A stretch of 64,000 bases of DNA from the NCBI GenBank assembly GCA_907165275.2, contig OU015655.1, forward strand, positions 3,670,501 to 3,734,500, read 5' to 3'. Source of the stretch: Zygaena filipendulae. Its lineage: Eukaryota; Arthropoda; Insecta; Lepidoptera; Zygaenidae. Of this stretch, positions 13,965-27,092 are shown piece by piece. The notes under the pieces were generated by a model. That model was not told the origin of the DNA and made no database searches. It worked only from the letters and a program-made list of their open reading frames with translations. Within the stretch, counting starts at the first letter, position 1, and every line of letters starts with the position of its first letter. A program made the translations under genes and the position numbers.

Positions 13965-14139
13965 GAGCCTGTCCAGATGACGCGTTTTACACGCGAGTCG
14001 AGAACGCGCGAATCGAGAGTCCGTCGCGTTGCAAGCGTTTTACGCGCGAGAGCATCTAGACGGGATCTATGTGGCTCTAGTATCTTGGCAACACGCGCGT
14101 TCTCGACTCGCGCGTAAAACGCCTCATTTCGACAGGCCC
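13965..14139. mobile_element. MITE with 46-bp inverted ends, TTA duplication
   Basis: The ends GAGCCTGTCCAGATGACGCG and its inverted partner (ending GACAGGCCC) continue inward as CG-rich arms containing CGCGAGTCGAGAACGCGCG. TTA flanks both sides (13962-13964 and 14140-14142), a PIF/Harbinger-like signature. It is unusually CpG-rich for this window. Confidence 0.65.
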
Positions 14140-15537
14140 TTACTTGATTTATCTATGCATCGGCGTCCAGCCGGCAACGACGTAAGGAAGAGGCGTTGAA
14201 TTACTCAGTAATTTTCTGGTGCGCTAAAGTTTCACTTATAATGCTTAACTTTACTGGTTAATAAAATAAAAAATATAAATAAGACATTTATGTGTTCCTT
14301 AGATAAATATTTCAGACAATTACAGAATACCCCGTAGCCCGTTCAATATCTTTCTATTTAAACGTAATTGTAGATTTAACTGATAGCTGAGGTTAGCGTG
14401 AAACGTAACATTCTTCAGAGAAAGTATTAAACACGTACTCCTCTATTAATAAACAAAAGGAAGTTTTATAAAATAATTAAAACGGGGCTGTGCCATCTTT
14501 CTAACTCTAACTGGTTAGGGTGCTGTAGGTAATTACATGTATAATATATAAGAATAATATCTATATTTGCTAAAAACTCACATAGCTTTATATCATAAAT
14601 AAAATAAATAAATAATAAATGTAAATAAATGTAAGTGTAAATCTTGTTTATAAGTTTAGGTAGGTATATGCATGGTAGGTATTAGAAAAATAAAATGAGA
14701 ACACATTATGTCAATGCTATGAACCGAATTCTCTGTTAGTAGTCAGATACCACTGTTTACTTTCACTATTATCCCCCCCCCCCCTTTCTCTAGACCCTCG
14801 CTTCTACATCATTGTCTTCGGCTGGTGATTATGAAACCGCTAATATCGTCTGTTGGGGGAAAGTGTTTAATGTGAAGATAATTGGGCGCGGTTGGAAATA
14901 GCCAATTACTTCCAGAACAGCATAACACTGGTAATATATAAATTAGTAAATTAGCTAAAACATTTAAAACATTTAATACAGTTCGTTGCAGACTCGGTAG
15001 TAGATATGTGAATACTGAATAATATCTGTCATATTATTTTAGGCGTGATAAAGGATCGCTGTAGAATTAAAGATGTTGTTCGATCATTTGAAAAAGACGA
15101 AAGTAGAGGAACTATAAGGCCGCTGAAGAAAGATTTTTTTTTTACCTACCCTTTTTTACCTTTATTTACCTACTAAGGGTCTTAGAATATATACACATTT
15201 ATGGCAGAGTTGACCCGACCTTCGTAGTACGAGGTCGCTCTAGGTCAGCGGGGCTATTACGTAACTTTTGTTTCTATCATTTTACAGTTGCAATCAAAAA
15301 CATGGCGGTTTTGCGATTAAAAAATGTACTTTTTGACATCTACAATATCTAGCAATCAACCAAAATAAACATACTTCAAAAGTTGAAGCTGTCTAAACAT
15401 GTTTAATTGATCACAAAATCGCAATTTATCTGATTGAAACTGAAATATGATAGCAACAAAAGTTACATAATAGCCTTGCTGATCCACTACATTCTGTACT
15501 ATTTTGTATATTTTAATTTTGAACATTATCCCTACTA

Positions 15538-15748
15538 ATCCCTACTGATATTATAAATGCGAAAGTAACTCTGTCTGTTCGTCTGTCTGTCTGTCTGTTA
15601 CGCTTTCACGCCTTAACGGCTCAACCGATTATCGTAAAATTTTGTACACACGTTGTCAGAGGTACAGAGAGGGACATAGGGTACTTTGTATCCCGGAATT
15701 TCAGCAGGATCCCCGAAATTTCCATGAGTGAAACCGCAGGTATCAGTT
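15538..15748 (+). mobile_element. Helitron-like copy
   Basis: It has the same start (CCCTACTGATATTATAAATG) followed by a (TCTG)n run at 15580-15598. The terminal CTAG is degraded (GGTATCAGTTA). Confidence 0.6.
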
Positions 15749-16249
15749 AATTAATAAACAGCTAAAGATAAAATTGCTCTACATTTTGAACCATATAAAT
15801 CACGGGTTGAACAATAATGCATATTGTACAGGTGCTTTTCATGCTCCTAATCACCTGTCAATTGTACTAATGGCAACCTGCAGTTGTCGACATCGGCTTA
15901 CAATCACGCGCATCGGTGCAACACTCGCGATGGGGGTCTTGCAGATGTTATATGCACCTATTTATAGCACAAATTGATAATATTAATATTCACAGTATTT
16001 TAGTAACAATTTATGTCAATGAAACATTTCCTTTACGTCTCACAGTAAAACAAATATGATAAAGTGAGTAAACGAAAATATGGAACTTGCCACACTAGAA
16101 AATTGTTTTACGTCATGTTTACTTGTAGCTGTACCTGCCTAGTTTTTATCTATACGTAAATAAATAAGTATCATAATATATAATATATATCATAGAGATT
16201 AGCAGCGTATCGTATTCAAAGTTTAAAACAATAAGGTTGAGTTTCAGTT

Positions 16250-16350
16250 AACTTTTTTTTTATGTCATAATGAGCAAACGGGCAAGTGGTACACCTAAGT
16301 GATTACCGCCGCCCATGGACATCTGCAACACCAGAAGGCATGCTACTTAC
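16250..16350 (-). mobile_element. LINE 3' tail, second copy
   Basis: The reverse complement shows the same order of blocks as 52425-52534 (TCTGGTGTTGCAGATGTCCA, GGGCGGCGGTAATCACTTA, tail of A). It is 5'-truncated to about 100 bases. Confidence 0.55.
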
Positions 16351-17561
16351 TTTTCACATGCCTATACATTATTGTATTAAGAATCAGATTATCTGTTTTG
16401 TTTTCGGGTCAAAATGACGCGATTGAAGCGGTTTCCATGGTTCTCATTGTTCATTGGATGAAACCTCGTCAATTATAAATATCGTTGATCTACATAGGAG
16501 AAGGTTAGTGGCAGCTGACAATTGACTCCAATGGAAAGGTCGTTGTAATTAAATTAGCGACGTATTCATAACGAAACACGGTGGCTCGGTCGCGTTTGGA
16601 GCACAGAGCACAGAGCGTGCCAAATGGAATACGCAAACAAACCGCAACATAACCTAGCTATGGGTAAGTGGGAATAAAGGCAAAGTAAAAATAATCCTAA
16701 GGGCGTGTTTACATGCATTGAGCTTACAGTTTGGGGCTCATTGTTAGTAAGTGTCTAATACTATCTAATTGGAATAGAGCGTTATTGACACTGAGCGTAA
16801 AGTACGAAGTTTGCGTTTATTTACCTAGCGGTTAATTTCTCAGTTTTATTTAGTTGTTATTTAGCCACCGATTTGCCGGGGCTGATTGTGAGAATGAGCG
16901 GCTCTGAATTGGCCAACAGACAATATACGCCAGTCACTACATATGTCTTATGCGAACACGCCCTAAAATGTAGGTATTATTATTCGAAATTCAATGTTGG
17001 TCGAATCAGCAATTTTACAAATTACACGATTCAAAAGTTAAGTGCATTATTACAAAGTGAAAACTGTACCAATTTGGTCGGCGATGCGATTGTCGAGGCT
17101 TTTTGTCGAAAGTGGTCCAAACGGGGCGTAGAGACAGGCACCACAGAACAGATAGAAGGGACATTCGTTCAGTTTAGTTTGGAAACAAATGAAAACTATT
17201 GTCACCGGGCGATTTTCGTACACAAAACTATTCATCACGCACTAAAACATTCTTCATTGTCGTATTAACGAAATGTACCTATTAAACGTCATTTCGTTGT
17301 AACGTTTTTACTTACGATAAGTCGTTACTTTCAAAATTCACAGTTTTGGGAATACATATTGTGAAAAAGTACTTGGGATGCTAGCAAGGGTTTACCTAGT
17401 TTAGGCTCCTGTCTCCCACAAAGTATGCTCTTTACTTCTAAAACTTTTTATTTGTAACCACTATAATATGTATTTACTTGTGGGAGAAATAATAATTATT
17501 ATTATTATATTTTTTAATTTTTTTCACAGCATATGCTGGTAACTTGTAGAGTCAGTACGGG

Positions 17562-17608
17562 CACTGCCAAGTAGCTGATCTATAACACTGCCAAGTAGCT
17601 GATCTATT
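17562..17608 (+). repeat. Tandem duplication, 24-bp unit
   Basis: CACTGCCAAGTAGCTGATCTAT occurs twice in a row separated by AA, exact in both copies. Confidence 0.85.
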
Positions 17609-18342
17609 ATTATTAAAAGAAGTTATTGGAAAGTTAGATCATTATTTAGCTCTAGCTTCTTTTGCAACCATGGCGCGCCTGCCCGGCCTACGTGTCCTCT
17701 CTAGTTATTTTCTCTGTGGCAGGCACCGAGAGATATCATTGTATCTGCGCTCGTTTATCAAGTTCCTTTATTCCAGTGGTTACAAACGGTAGAGTTGACG
17801 GATAGGCGTCGAAGTAGTCGTGAGCACGCTAATGCGCCGAACTGGGTCAGTAGAACCTGCGCGGTGTGCCATCTCATTTGAACTTGAACAAACGAATGAC
17901 AAATTCGTGAGTTGTTAACTATTTGCACTTTACAACGTAATTAATATCTATAGGTATGTAGTGACGTAGGTATGTAGCTATGTCGAATCGTAGCTATGCA
18001 TATTAAAATTAAGTTTTGTATCACAGAAAAGTTTATTTAGGTGAGCGCAATGCGAAACTGGGTTACGGGCCACGCTATAGGAAGTAAGGCAATAATTGTG
18101 ATAACTTCGGCTTCGATACGTTCGCAACCAACACGACACATTCTGATAAGACTCGCATAGCTGTACATGAATAAGGAGGCCGATCGCACTAATTTTCAAC
18201 GATACTAACAAGAACAAAAAATAGTAAACGTCACACAATATGTAACTATTTGTTCTTAGATTCCTTAAGGTCCTCACTCAGAGGCACAGATTAATTCCCA
18301 CAACTTTGCTTATTAGAAAATATGTCAATTTAAGTTAATTTG

Positions 18343-18482
18343 TTTATTTGTTACGCTTGCACGCCTCAACGACCCAACCGATCAACATGAAATTCTGCAT
18401 ACACGTTGTCGGGGATACAGAAGGTACTTTTTCTCCCAGAACTCCTGTTGGAACTTCGAAATTACCGCGGGTGAAACCACTT
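18343..18482 (+). mobile_element. Helitron-like copy, 3' part
   Basis: It begins inside the element at GTTACGCTTGCACGCCTCAA and ends ACCGCGGGTGAAACCACTT without CTAG. Confidence 0.5.
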
Positions 18483-18621
18483 AAAAATCACCGACCGATC
18501 TCTACATTTTTTTTTTATAATTGATACCGCAATAACTATCATCAAATAAAAAAGTATATATAATATTTTAAATAGGATAAGCATACATTATGCATATTAA
18601 TATTATTGATTTCGCGCAATA

Positions 18622-18812
18622 ATCCCTACTAATATTATAAATGCGAAAGTAGGTAAATCTGTCTGCCTGTCTGCTTTCACGCCTAGACGACTCAACCGAT
18701 GCAATTTTGCATACACGTTGTCAGGGGTACAGGACATAGGGTAACCTTTGTCCCGGAATTCCCGCGGGAACTCCGAAGTTAATGCGATTGAAACCGCAAG
18801 GAACAGCTAGTT
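18622..18812 (+). mobile_element. Helitron-like copy, full length
   Basis: It starts ATCCCTACTAATATTATAAA, with TCTGTCTGCC microsatellite-like words, and ends CCGCAAGGAACAGCTAGTT. Confidence 0.65.
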
Positions 18813-19110
18813 ACAATTATAGCTGAAACCTTGATAAGCTACGAGGAGTAGGTACATAAGATGTCCTTATTTCATTGTTACTTTAGCAAAGGCGATCACG
18901 GCATAATTACAAAATAAAAAAGTTCCGACCAATTAGTTATCAACAACAATGTTTGACAGGTGTCATGCGCTGTGATCAACCTTGACGATCGATATATCCA
19001 AAAACTACTATTTGATTAACGGAATCGATTGTATACAGTAGATCATGAAGGATTTTAATCAAAATAAGATCTATTTAATTTACGGCCGGGGATTTTAAAC
19101 ATCTGACACT

Positions 19111-19325
19111 TGGACGCCGATAAGCAATAACATGCTAACCCATAAAATTGAGTTATTGATACAGAACGCTTTATTGAGAGTTAGAGAACGTTTTTTAATT
19201 ATGTATTTATCTTATTGTATTGTTTAAATACCAACAAAATGTTGAACATAAAAAAATGTTGACACAAAATGGCGCTGTAATTTTAAAACACAATTTCCTC
19301 AAGATCACCGATCGAAAATCGGTCG
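19111..19325 (+). repeat. Dispersed repeat R2, copy 1
   Basis: From TGGACGCCGATAAGCAATAA to about AAAACACAATTTCC it matches 29114-29330 in the same orientation. There is no ORF and no clear terminal repeats. It is followed by a GATCACCGATCGAAAATCGG palindrome and a poly-C run. Confidence 0.65.
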
Positions 19326-19349
19326 GAAATCACCAAAATTTTCGACCCC

Positions 19350-19364
19350 CCCCCCCCCCCCCCT
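19350..19364 (+). repeat. Poly-C run
   Basis: An uninterrupted C run of 17 or so bases starting near 19347, flanked by AATTTTCGA and TCACTCAAG. A second run of about 13 C lies near 14773-14785. Lengths may be unreliable in assembly. Confidence 0.7.
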
Positions 19365-19756
19365 CACTCAAGCCTCACGTAGTTAATGGACGCCCCCTAA
19401 GTAATAGGTACGTTACATAAAAAATAGGTAATAGGTACGTTCAAAAATCTCCTTAAAAATATTTATTCATTTCATGATTAAATCACATACCTTTGAGTTT
19501 ACAAATAGTTAATGATATATTTTATCTCTTTATTAAGTCTGCTACTTTAAAGTTCACGCTGCATGTTGTCGCTTTCTGACTACTTTGTATGTTGTAGGTA
19601 ATACTACACGTCATTCAATAAACGACTTACCTATTTATTGATGTGATTTATGTATATGGTATATAATTAACATAACATATTTATTGACAAATCGATTAAT
19701 TTTCCATGATTCATACAGGTATTTTATAGAATAGTCATTTTGGAAATGTTTATTTT

Positions 19757-19861
19757 GGCGTCAGGGCTACAGAAAAGGACATAGGTAGTGTACTTTTAAA
19801 AAAAGAATTCCCGCGGGAAGACCGAAATTAACGCGGGTGAAACGGCGAGGAAAAGCTAGTG
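19757..19861 (+). mobile_element. Helitron-like copy, 3' part
   Basis: From CAGGGCTACAGAAAAGGACA to GAGGAAAAGCTAGT. Only the last 105 bases of the element remain. Confidence 0.55.
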
Positions 19862-20269
19862 TATTATGTAACTACCTACAATAATAATATTAGAGACAGT
19901 AATGTCAATGACGAAATCCTTGACCAAAACAACGTTGCTGTACACACGTACCTACAATCAAACTTTTGTGTTTGGTATTAATTAGCTACCCACACGACAA
20001 CCTTCTTGGGCCTTGTGCAACATCAATTAGGTGTGAATTAGCACTGTGCAGTGTGGAGTATAATGAGGTGTTTTAAATAGCACCTACAAATACGTAACAC
20101 TGGCCCACGCGGGGACATATCGCCCATATGGAGAGTCGCTATACGTGTGGCCGAGCCAGCGTATAAATAACAGAAATCATCGTCATGCGCGGTTCTAAAT
20201 TAACCCTTGTTCGCTTTCTTCGATGGTCGTTTTTGCTGTTTAAAATGCAAAAACGCCTTGGTTCGCACT

Positions 20270-20445
20270 GCAATATGCCCAACAACATTCGTGCATCCCA
20301 AAAACACAATCCCAAACGTGGCATGCCAAAATATTAGAAATTACACACAGTAAAACTTCTTCGAGCACGAGGGACGAACAATTTTTGTGGTGCCGATGCC
20401 GTGCCGTTATCTTAACACGACGTGTTAATGTGGTCATAGCGCAGA
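20270..20445. mobile_element. MITE family M2, copy 2 (partial)
   Basis: It shares the internal blocks CCCAACAACATTCGTGC, AAACTTCTTCGAGCACGAGG and TTAACACGACGTGTTAATG with the other M2 copies. The outer ends are degraded. Confidence 0.5.
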
Positions 20446-21889
20446 AGTTATTTGAAGTTTGAACGCGCTAATTTCATACTGAACATTTGTTAGCTGTGAG
20501 CGCATATTCCAGTGTTCGTCACGTCCGTTGCTCGGTAATATTTATTCTACGTAAAAAAGTGTAATTAAATAATTCTGAAGGTAATATAGGTCTATAATAA
20601 TGAATATTATTATAAACTTATCGGTAGGTAATGTTTTTCAAATTATTAAGGTTGATGGGGGAAAATTGACTTAATCCCAGTAACTCTAAAGTCATATATA
20701 CTTAGATATTTCGAAGCTTTTAAAATTGGATTTGCAAGTAATTTTAAATCGATCGAAGAACATTCAGGTATAAATGTTGCAAACATTTTTCTAAGTTGCC
20801 CAACTAAACTGGTACAATTTTAGCTCGGATAATTATATAAAATAAATCGTTAAATGAATAAAGTAAGTTGACTAGGTTGTCAGTTTCATCAAGTTCCTTC
20901 GCTATAGGCCACGTTTAACGGTCTACGGGTAAATACAATTTGTGATTGTTAGATTTTTCCGCCTGCTTGCGGTAAAAGTGTTTCCAACAAGATGTAATGT
21001 TATCTATAGCAGTTCGCAGAAACATCAGAAATTTAAATCAAAAACCGGTTGTGACGTAACCATCTCGTTTTATCGGTGTTAGAAACAGGGTTAGTGGTCT
21101 AAATTGAATCGACTGTTATTTACTTAGCAACTTTTAATAACGAGTAAAATTTTGCAATTACACAAAACTTTGTTATACTATATAACTTGTTTTGAATTGA
21201 ATAAATAAAAAAATAATTGTGCATTGAGATATTATGTACCTACCTACACATGATATGATATATATTTTGTTTGTGTGGACGTACGTTGTACCTGAAGTTT
21301 GTCATAATATTTACTCGTATAGGTATTGTATATTATACAGACAATGCATTTTAAAAAAATGCATTTAAAAAAATCAAATTTGATTGTTAGATGCATTTTA
21401 GATTTTAGATTTTTAACCGACTTCTATAATAAGAAGGTTCTTAGTTTTTATCGTTCTTTCCGTTAATGTCTGTACCTATTGTGGGTGCGCGATTTTCTAA
21501 TGAAATTTCTATGCTTGTTTTTAAGGGGAAAGGGAAGGGGTCACTAAATATAAAATAAATCAAAAACGCGAACGTAAGTCGCACATTGTTGATTGTTAAT
21601 TAAGTCTGGTCGTTGTTTTCTTTGAACAACGATTTTCTAAATAACTAATAAATATTTTGATAAGCATAAAACTTTTCCCAATGAGACACGGCTGTCTCAC
21701 TGGGAAAACAAAAATACGTGAACGTATAAATAATGATGGCACCTATCCTCAGAAGAATGCTTTAGTTATTCTTCTGAGCACCTATCTAATATGTCGATCA
21801 TCCGTGATAAGTGGATTTGAATGAAACTTGACAATGTCAGTTGTCTTTATTATACTTATATAAAAATAAATCCCTATTTCCCTTGGTCA

Positions 21890-22278
21890 CGGCATCACGC
21901 TTGAACCGCTGCGGCTGGACTGGTCACCATTAAATTTTGTATACACGTTGTCAGAGGTACAGAGAAGGACACACGTTACTTTAATCCCGAAATTCCCGCG
22001 GGAACTCCGAAATTATCGTGGGTGAACCCGCGGGCGATAGCTAGTTACTATATAAAAAACTGTTTTAAATATTCTTTTCTGTCAGTCTGTCTGTTCGCGA
22101 TAATCTCCGAAGCTACTGAACGGATTGTCACACGGTTTTCACTGGTACCTAGATTAAGCTTAGTTTGGAACAATATTTATAGGCTTTGCTTCATTTAAGT
22201 CGGGCGTCGGAAAAAAAATTGTTATAGATACCTATACAAAAGGGTTTACGCGGGTGAACCCTGGGACACAGCTAGTTC
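21890..22278 (+). mobile_element. Helitron-like copy plus a second-type copy
   Basis: A 3' part of the main type ends at ATAGCTAGTT (22044). It is followed directly by a different subtype (CTGTCAGTCTGTCTGTTCGC ... GGGACACAGCTAGTT) that contains AATATTTATAGGCTTTGCTT. The same subtype recurs reversed at 52541-52730 and, in part, at 59990-60090. Confidence 0.55.
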
Positions 22279-22805
22279 TATCATAATTATATCATCCTGG
22301 GTCAACATAATATGTAATCCGAGGAGATTCAAAACCAGCGCTGCTCAGAACCTAGATCACGAGTAATGCTGAATCACAAATTTATTTTTCTCTTTTGTAA
22401 ACGTAGTTTATTTAATTACAATAAAACTAATTTAGTACCTACATCATATGAAATCTTTTTAGTCCTACCTTTTCAATACAGGCTTCATTGAGTGCACAAT
22501 AATGCAAATTCCACAGTTTCAATTCACTTGAATACTCATTACTCGTGTCTTTTATAAAAGTTGCAATCCAACTGTGTGCATAGAAAGAGATGAGTCTCAT
22601 CCACAATTTGTGTAAGTACAGACACTTTATCACAACTTGGGCCACTATCATGACATATCGGGATCGCTCGCCCACTTTATCACAATCATCTTGATAATCT
22701 TAGGACAACACGTCAATCTTAGTGACATATCAAATATCACGCCGCTGCGAGGTGCTTTCATGCTGTTCTGAAGAAAATGGAAATCTACTGTACATTGTTT
22801 ACTGA

Positions 22806-23012
22806 CTGTTCCCAGCAGTTTCACCCACGTTAATTTCAGAGTTCCCGCGGGAATTCCGGGATAAAAAGTACCCTATGTGTTAATCTGATGTATAAGCTAT
22901 ATTATTGTAAAGTTTCATTTAAATCCATCCAGTAGTTTTTGCGTGAAAGAGTAACAAACATCCATCCATCCATCCATACATTCTTACAAACTTTCGCGTT
23001 TATAATATTAGT
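22806..23012 (-). mobile_element. Helitron-like copy
   Basis: Reversed: CTGTTCCCAGCAGTTTCACC at the left, (CATC)n at 22957-22978, and TTTATAATATTAGTAGGAT at the right. Confidence 0.6.
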
Positions 23013-23076
23013 AGGATATTAAGCTAGAGTATACCTACATAATTGAGTTATTAAGTGAAAAAATGACATAGTCTAA

Positions 23077-23340
23077 CGGCCGCCCTCAGAGTCGACTTTA
23101 ATGATTACTTAGTTAAGTATAGATTTTTCAAATAAAACTGCCGCAATCAGACAAGTTAAATAAATTAATGTTAATTGGCATTTAACTAATTAAGTTACAT
23201 GTCATTAAATGCCAATTAACATTAATTTACTGAACGTTTCTGATTGCGGCAGTTTTGTTTAATAATCTACACTTAACTAAGTAATCATTAAAGTCGACTC
23301 ATAGACTAAGTAATACTTAAAACGACTCTGAGTGCGGCGG
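23077..23340. mobile_element. Foldback MITE family M1, copy 1
   Basis: It has the same arms as 47596-47832 (CAGAGTCGACTTTAATGATT, ACTGCCGCAATCAGACAAG) and can fold along nearly its whole length. The right arm carries an extra partial duplication (ACTAAGTAATACTTAAAACG). Flanking TAA/TTA is not exact. Confidence 0.7.
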
Positions 23341-24650
23341 TTATTTATTTTATTCAATAAAAACAAATGCATAAAGCTTTATATCGAGTGAATCGACCCA
23401 ACAGTCAAAACCCGATATAAGTAAATGTATAATATGAAACAAGCGTTTCGAACGATTGAAGATTAATGAAATGAGGTTAAATCCGCCGTCTGTAATAAAA
23501 AGAGCCGAATATCTGAAAGTGAAGTTATATTTAACACAGTGTGTGGTACCAATATACTAATTTTAAGTAGGCACATACATACAACTATACAAGCTGTTTC
23601 TTTCGTTATTGAAGTTGTCTTTGCATTTTTCCTAGGTAAATGGTAGGTACGTACTACGTATACGTATCTTGTCTTATTCCAGGATGTTTTACGGAGCCGA
23701 CTGTTAAAAAACATACACATACAACAAATTGCAAAAACATGCAAATTTTCAGTTTTTAGTTTTTTATTAATATTTATATGTGTGAGTAGGTATAACATAA
23801 TACTTACCTACACAGAGTTGCTTTACCTATTATAGGTGTGTATGAGAAAACAGTAGGTAAACTTGCCGTAGATACCTGTGAGTAAAATAAAAATAAACGA
23901 AAAAAAAGAACTGCGTGATGCTAAATGCACTAGAGGTCGAGATGGTCAGTTACTAAACTATTATTTTTAAATTTTCGTCTTTTTATTTAATGCCAGATCA
24001 CGCAAAGTTTTTTTTTCAAACTTTTCAGGTAAGACTCTCACAGTAGGTATTATGTATATACAATTACCTCGTTTGATTTATTAGTCAAGATTAATCTTAT
24101 TTGCTAATGGACATCACGTGTATTTACACAAGTCATGTGTTTGTGTACTGTGGACAGTGGTGTGACACCTGTCATCGCTCGTCAAAAACACAGCCAGTAC
24201 GTAACATTTCCGTTCATTTCGATGAGTTAAAACGTCCTTGTCTCACTCGTCGCGGCGTTCATTCATCCATAGATACACCTGTCACATAGGGTATGCAATA
24301 TAGAGCTACATAAACATTTTATAAACATCCATAACACATAGATACGTGGCGTTGCGATACTGCCTATCTCACTCTAACAAAAATTTTTGAAAATACATAA
24401 TTATTATTATAATCATTTTAATTCGATATTTCTTTATGTTTTTTTTTTCACGTAATTCCTAATGTCCATGTTTGAAAGGGAACAATTTACGACGAATATA
24501 ATTGGTAGTTTCAGTACAATACTGATATGCAGATAATTTTAGGTTTAGACTTCAGAGCATGTCAGACAGACCAAATCGCCGCCATTGCTTGTTTGTACTT
24601 GTGTATAGAACGAGATGGTAATCAGTACCACAGATGAGCAAAAATGTGAT

Positions 24651-25611
24651 TTTTCATTACTCATACTCGGAAAGTAGGTCTGAAGTTGCCTGAGAAGCAG
24701 GTTGAAAGTAACCCTTTTCAGCCCTAGGGAGAATCGCTTTCAACTGACAACTGTCAAATTATTAAAAAAAAACAGGGTCTATTTTCACATTTCTATTGAA
24801 CCATGTTTCAACAGCCAGCGCGATGTAAAATTGAAATAACGTAAAGTTTAAGTAGGTATTAATTAAAATAAAATTCACTCACTTTTTCTTAAGTTAATTC
24901 CTATTTATATTTTTTTATTTTCTTTAATTAATACTTAATAATTAAAGAAAATAATTTTTTTAGATGCCTTTATTATAATTTAGGTCGCCACAATGTAGGA
25001 CTTTTGGCGGGATTTCTAGCAGAGTGGACGTCAGTTTTATTTCTTTGTTTTGCAAATTAGTTTACCGTGATTAATATTATGTGATTATGGTGGATTTTGC
25101 ATAATAGTGATCCATTAGTGATGAATAATGTGCGGAAACAGTGAAATAAGATGAAATAGGGCGTTCATCGGGAGGTTTTCGTTTTACTATACAATTTCCC
25201 ACAGAGCGTCCTATTAAGGTTCAACTGTGAAGATTTGTTGCCAAAAGTTCCGGTAAAGCATCGAAATGCATCTCACCACTGCATTTCGATGTAAATAACT
25301 TCTAATCTTCTAATAATATTAATGAATTGGCTATATGGACTAAGTTTCCTTCTGCCTTTCCCGAGAGGGGTAAACGTAAACTTCGCCACAATGTAAATAA
25401 AAAATACTGGCTGAATAGCTAGCCGGCCAAAGAAAAAGAAATAGGTGGGAAAGCGTCAAGCGACTATCCGATCTTCACTCATTTTTTCTTTAGCTAATTC
25501 CTATTTTTATTTTGACTTTCCTTGCATTCGTAATGAAAAGCACAGTGTTATCCTCGGGAGAAAGACTTATTTAAATAAGTTACTTTCACCCCTAGGATAA
25601 CAATGTACTAT
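24651..25611 (-). repeat. Dispersed repeat R1, copy 2 (filled site)
   Basis: This is the reverse-oriented partner of 5320-5908, about 960 bases. It is longer because a 385-bp unrelated segment interrupts it at 24998-25382. Confidence 0.75.
24998..25382. mobile_element. 385-bp insertion with 13-bp target duplication
   Basis: It is flanked by TCGCCACAATGTA at 24985-24997 and 25383-25395. Copy 1 of the host repeat (around 5575-5590) carries a single version of this site with one difference. The insertion has no obvious terminal inverted repeats and no coding sequence, and its 13-bp duplication suggests target-primed retrotransposition (SINE-like). I do not see clear A and B boxes. Confidence 0.6.
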
Positions 25612-26113
25612 TCTTTATTGAAACTATGCCTCTAACTTACCTAGGGTCCCGCCATGCAACTGAATGAGCTGAGTTTCTGCGGAGACCTAAATCTGTCTGT
25701 CTATCATTTAGGATTTATTAATAAAAAAGTTTTCAATTTATTTGTTCATTTATTCTTTCTTGCACAGAAAGGTACAAATGGCGAACTTTATGCCTTGCGG
25801 CATTTTCTAACAGTTGACCGTTGACAGAGAGATATAAAGGACGGGGTATGCAATCAACGGAAAAATCTAAAAATTTACCTGTTAATAGATTTAGTTGTGT
25901 CAGACAAGAGGATAAGAAGTTGTTAAATGACGATTTAATTAATTACTATTATTATAAAGTGTTTATAAAAATACATAATGCCGAAATTGTTGATTCTTAC
26001 AGCGTCCACGAGAAGTTGCGAGAAAGGTTTTGTATCTACATTCTACATAATTCAATTTTCAATTTTTACAATTGTGCAACGAGGCTAATAAACAATATAA
26101 GTATTTAATTTAA

Positions 26114-26357
26114 CCCTTTCACCGCCACGTTTTTGTAGCCTTAATAAGTTAAAGCTACAAAAACATGGCCATTATCTCCAGACCCACACGCTTTAGGCGT
26201 CATTTATCCTAGTGTTGCGATTTGGGAATGCTTAATGTCTGTCATTTAATCTGTTAAATAAAAAGTCGGTACAGTGGTTAGTTAGTAACGTAATATAAAG
26301 TTTCTGGATCCAGCGTCTTTCGTCGATCGTAATATTACAGGGATGGAGGTGAAAGGG
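26114..26357. mobile_element. piggyBac-like MITE
   Basis: The ends CCCTTTCACC and GGTGAAAGGG form inverted repeats. TTAA precedes the left end and TCAA follows the right end, consistent with a TTAA duplication with one mutation. It is 244 bases with no coding capacity. The first arm also contains a nested short hairpin around AGCTACAAAAACATGG. Confidence 0.6.
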
Positions 26358-27092
26358 TCAAAAAACGCTGGCAAAATGCACTTTGTACGAAAGTCCTTAT
26401 TATACATAGATAATAATATTGCGGTAATTTGGGAAAGTCCATAATACGAATATAAATTATTTACGTCTCACAAGTGGCAGCGTTCTTTTAGTGAATTTTA
26501 GCTATTCAAACTAGAGGAAAACTTATGAAATATTAGATATTGTTACGAGCACTTACGTGCCTCATTCAGGTTGGTGGGTCATGAATACACAGTTAGCAAC
26601 GATTTAATGTCTGTTTATTAAAACTACTTTTAAAGCCTTCCTTAATACTCTTCGTTGTTGACCGTGACGGTACGTAATATCTGAAGCAGTTTTGTGATAA
26701 AATATCACCTCATTTTTACTTCCAATAATGAAATAATGTAGTAGGTACGTCGGCATAGAAACCGATTAAGTTGCTTTTTTTAACATCTACTATAGGCAAT
26801 AGACAAAGACAAAAGACAGTCGTTTTTCGACCATGCCTTTAGTACAAAACGTTCAGCTGGGTTCGAACACCTTTATGTGTATTAGTCAAATTTGAATAAG
26901 AACCGTCAAAAACATATGTCCTCATTAAATTATGTTGAACTTTCATGTACCTACTATATTAGTATGTGAGTATAGGTACTGCCTGTGGGTCAGTGTACTT
27001 ACCTACTATAAGCACGGAGCACCTACGTAATATTAAAGTGTTAAATATCATTATACCTATACAAATCCTTACCTTAAGGTCTACTTTATTCC

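Noticed and set aside
16873..17268. 131-codon open frame on the plus strand, the longest in the left 30 kb
   Set aside because: The frame has no recognisable domain, starts from a non-ATG codon, and shows no splice partners. A short inverted pair (AGGGCGTGTT near 16700 and AACACGCCCT near 16955) suggests it overlaps a repeat instead.
17671..17790. 39-codon ATG frame in a GC-richer island
   Set aside because: Too short, no recognisable motif, no splice-consistent continuation.
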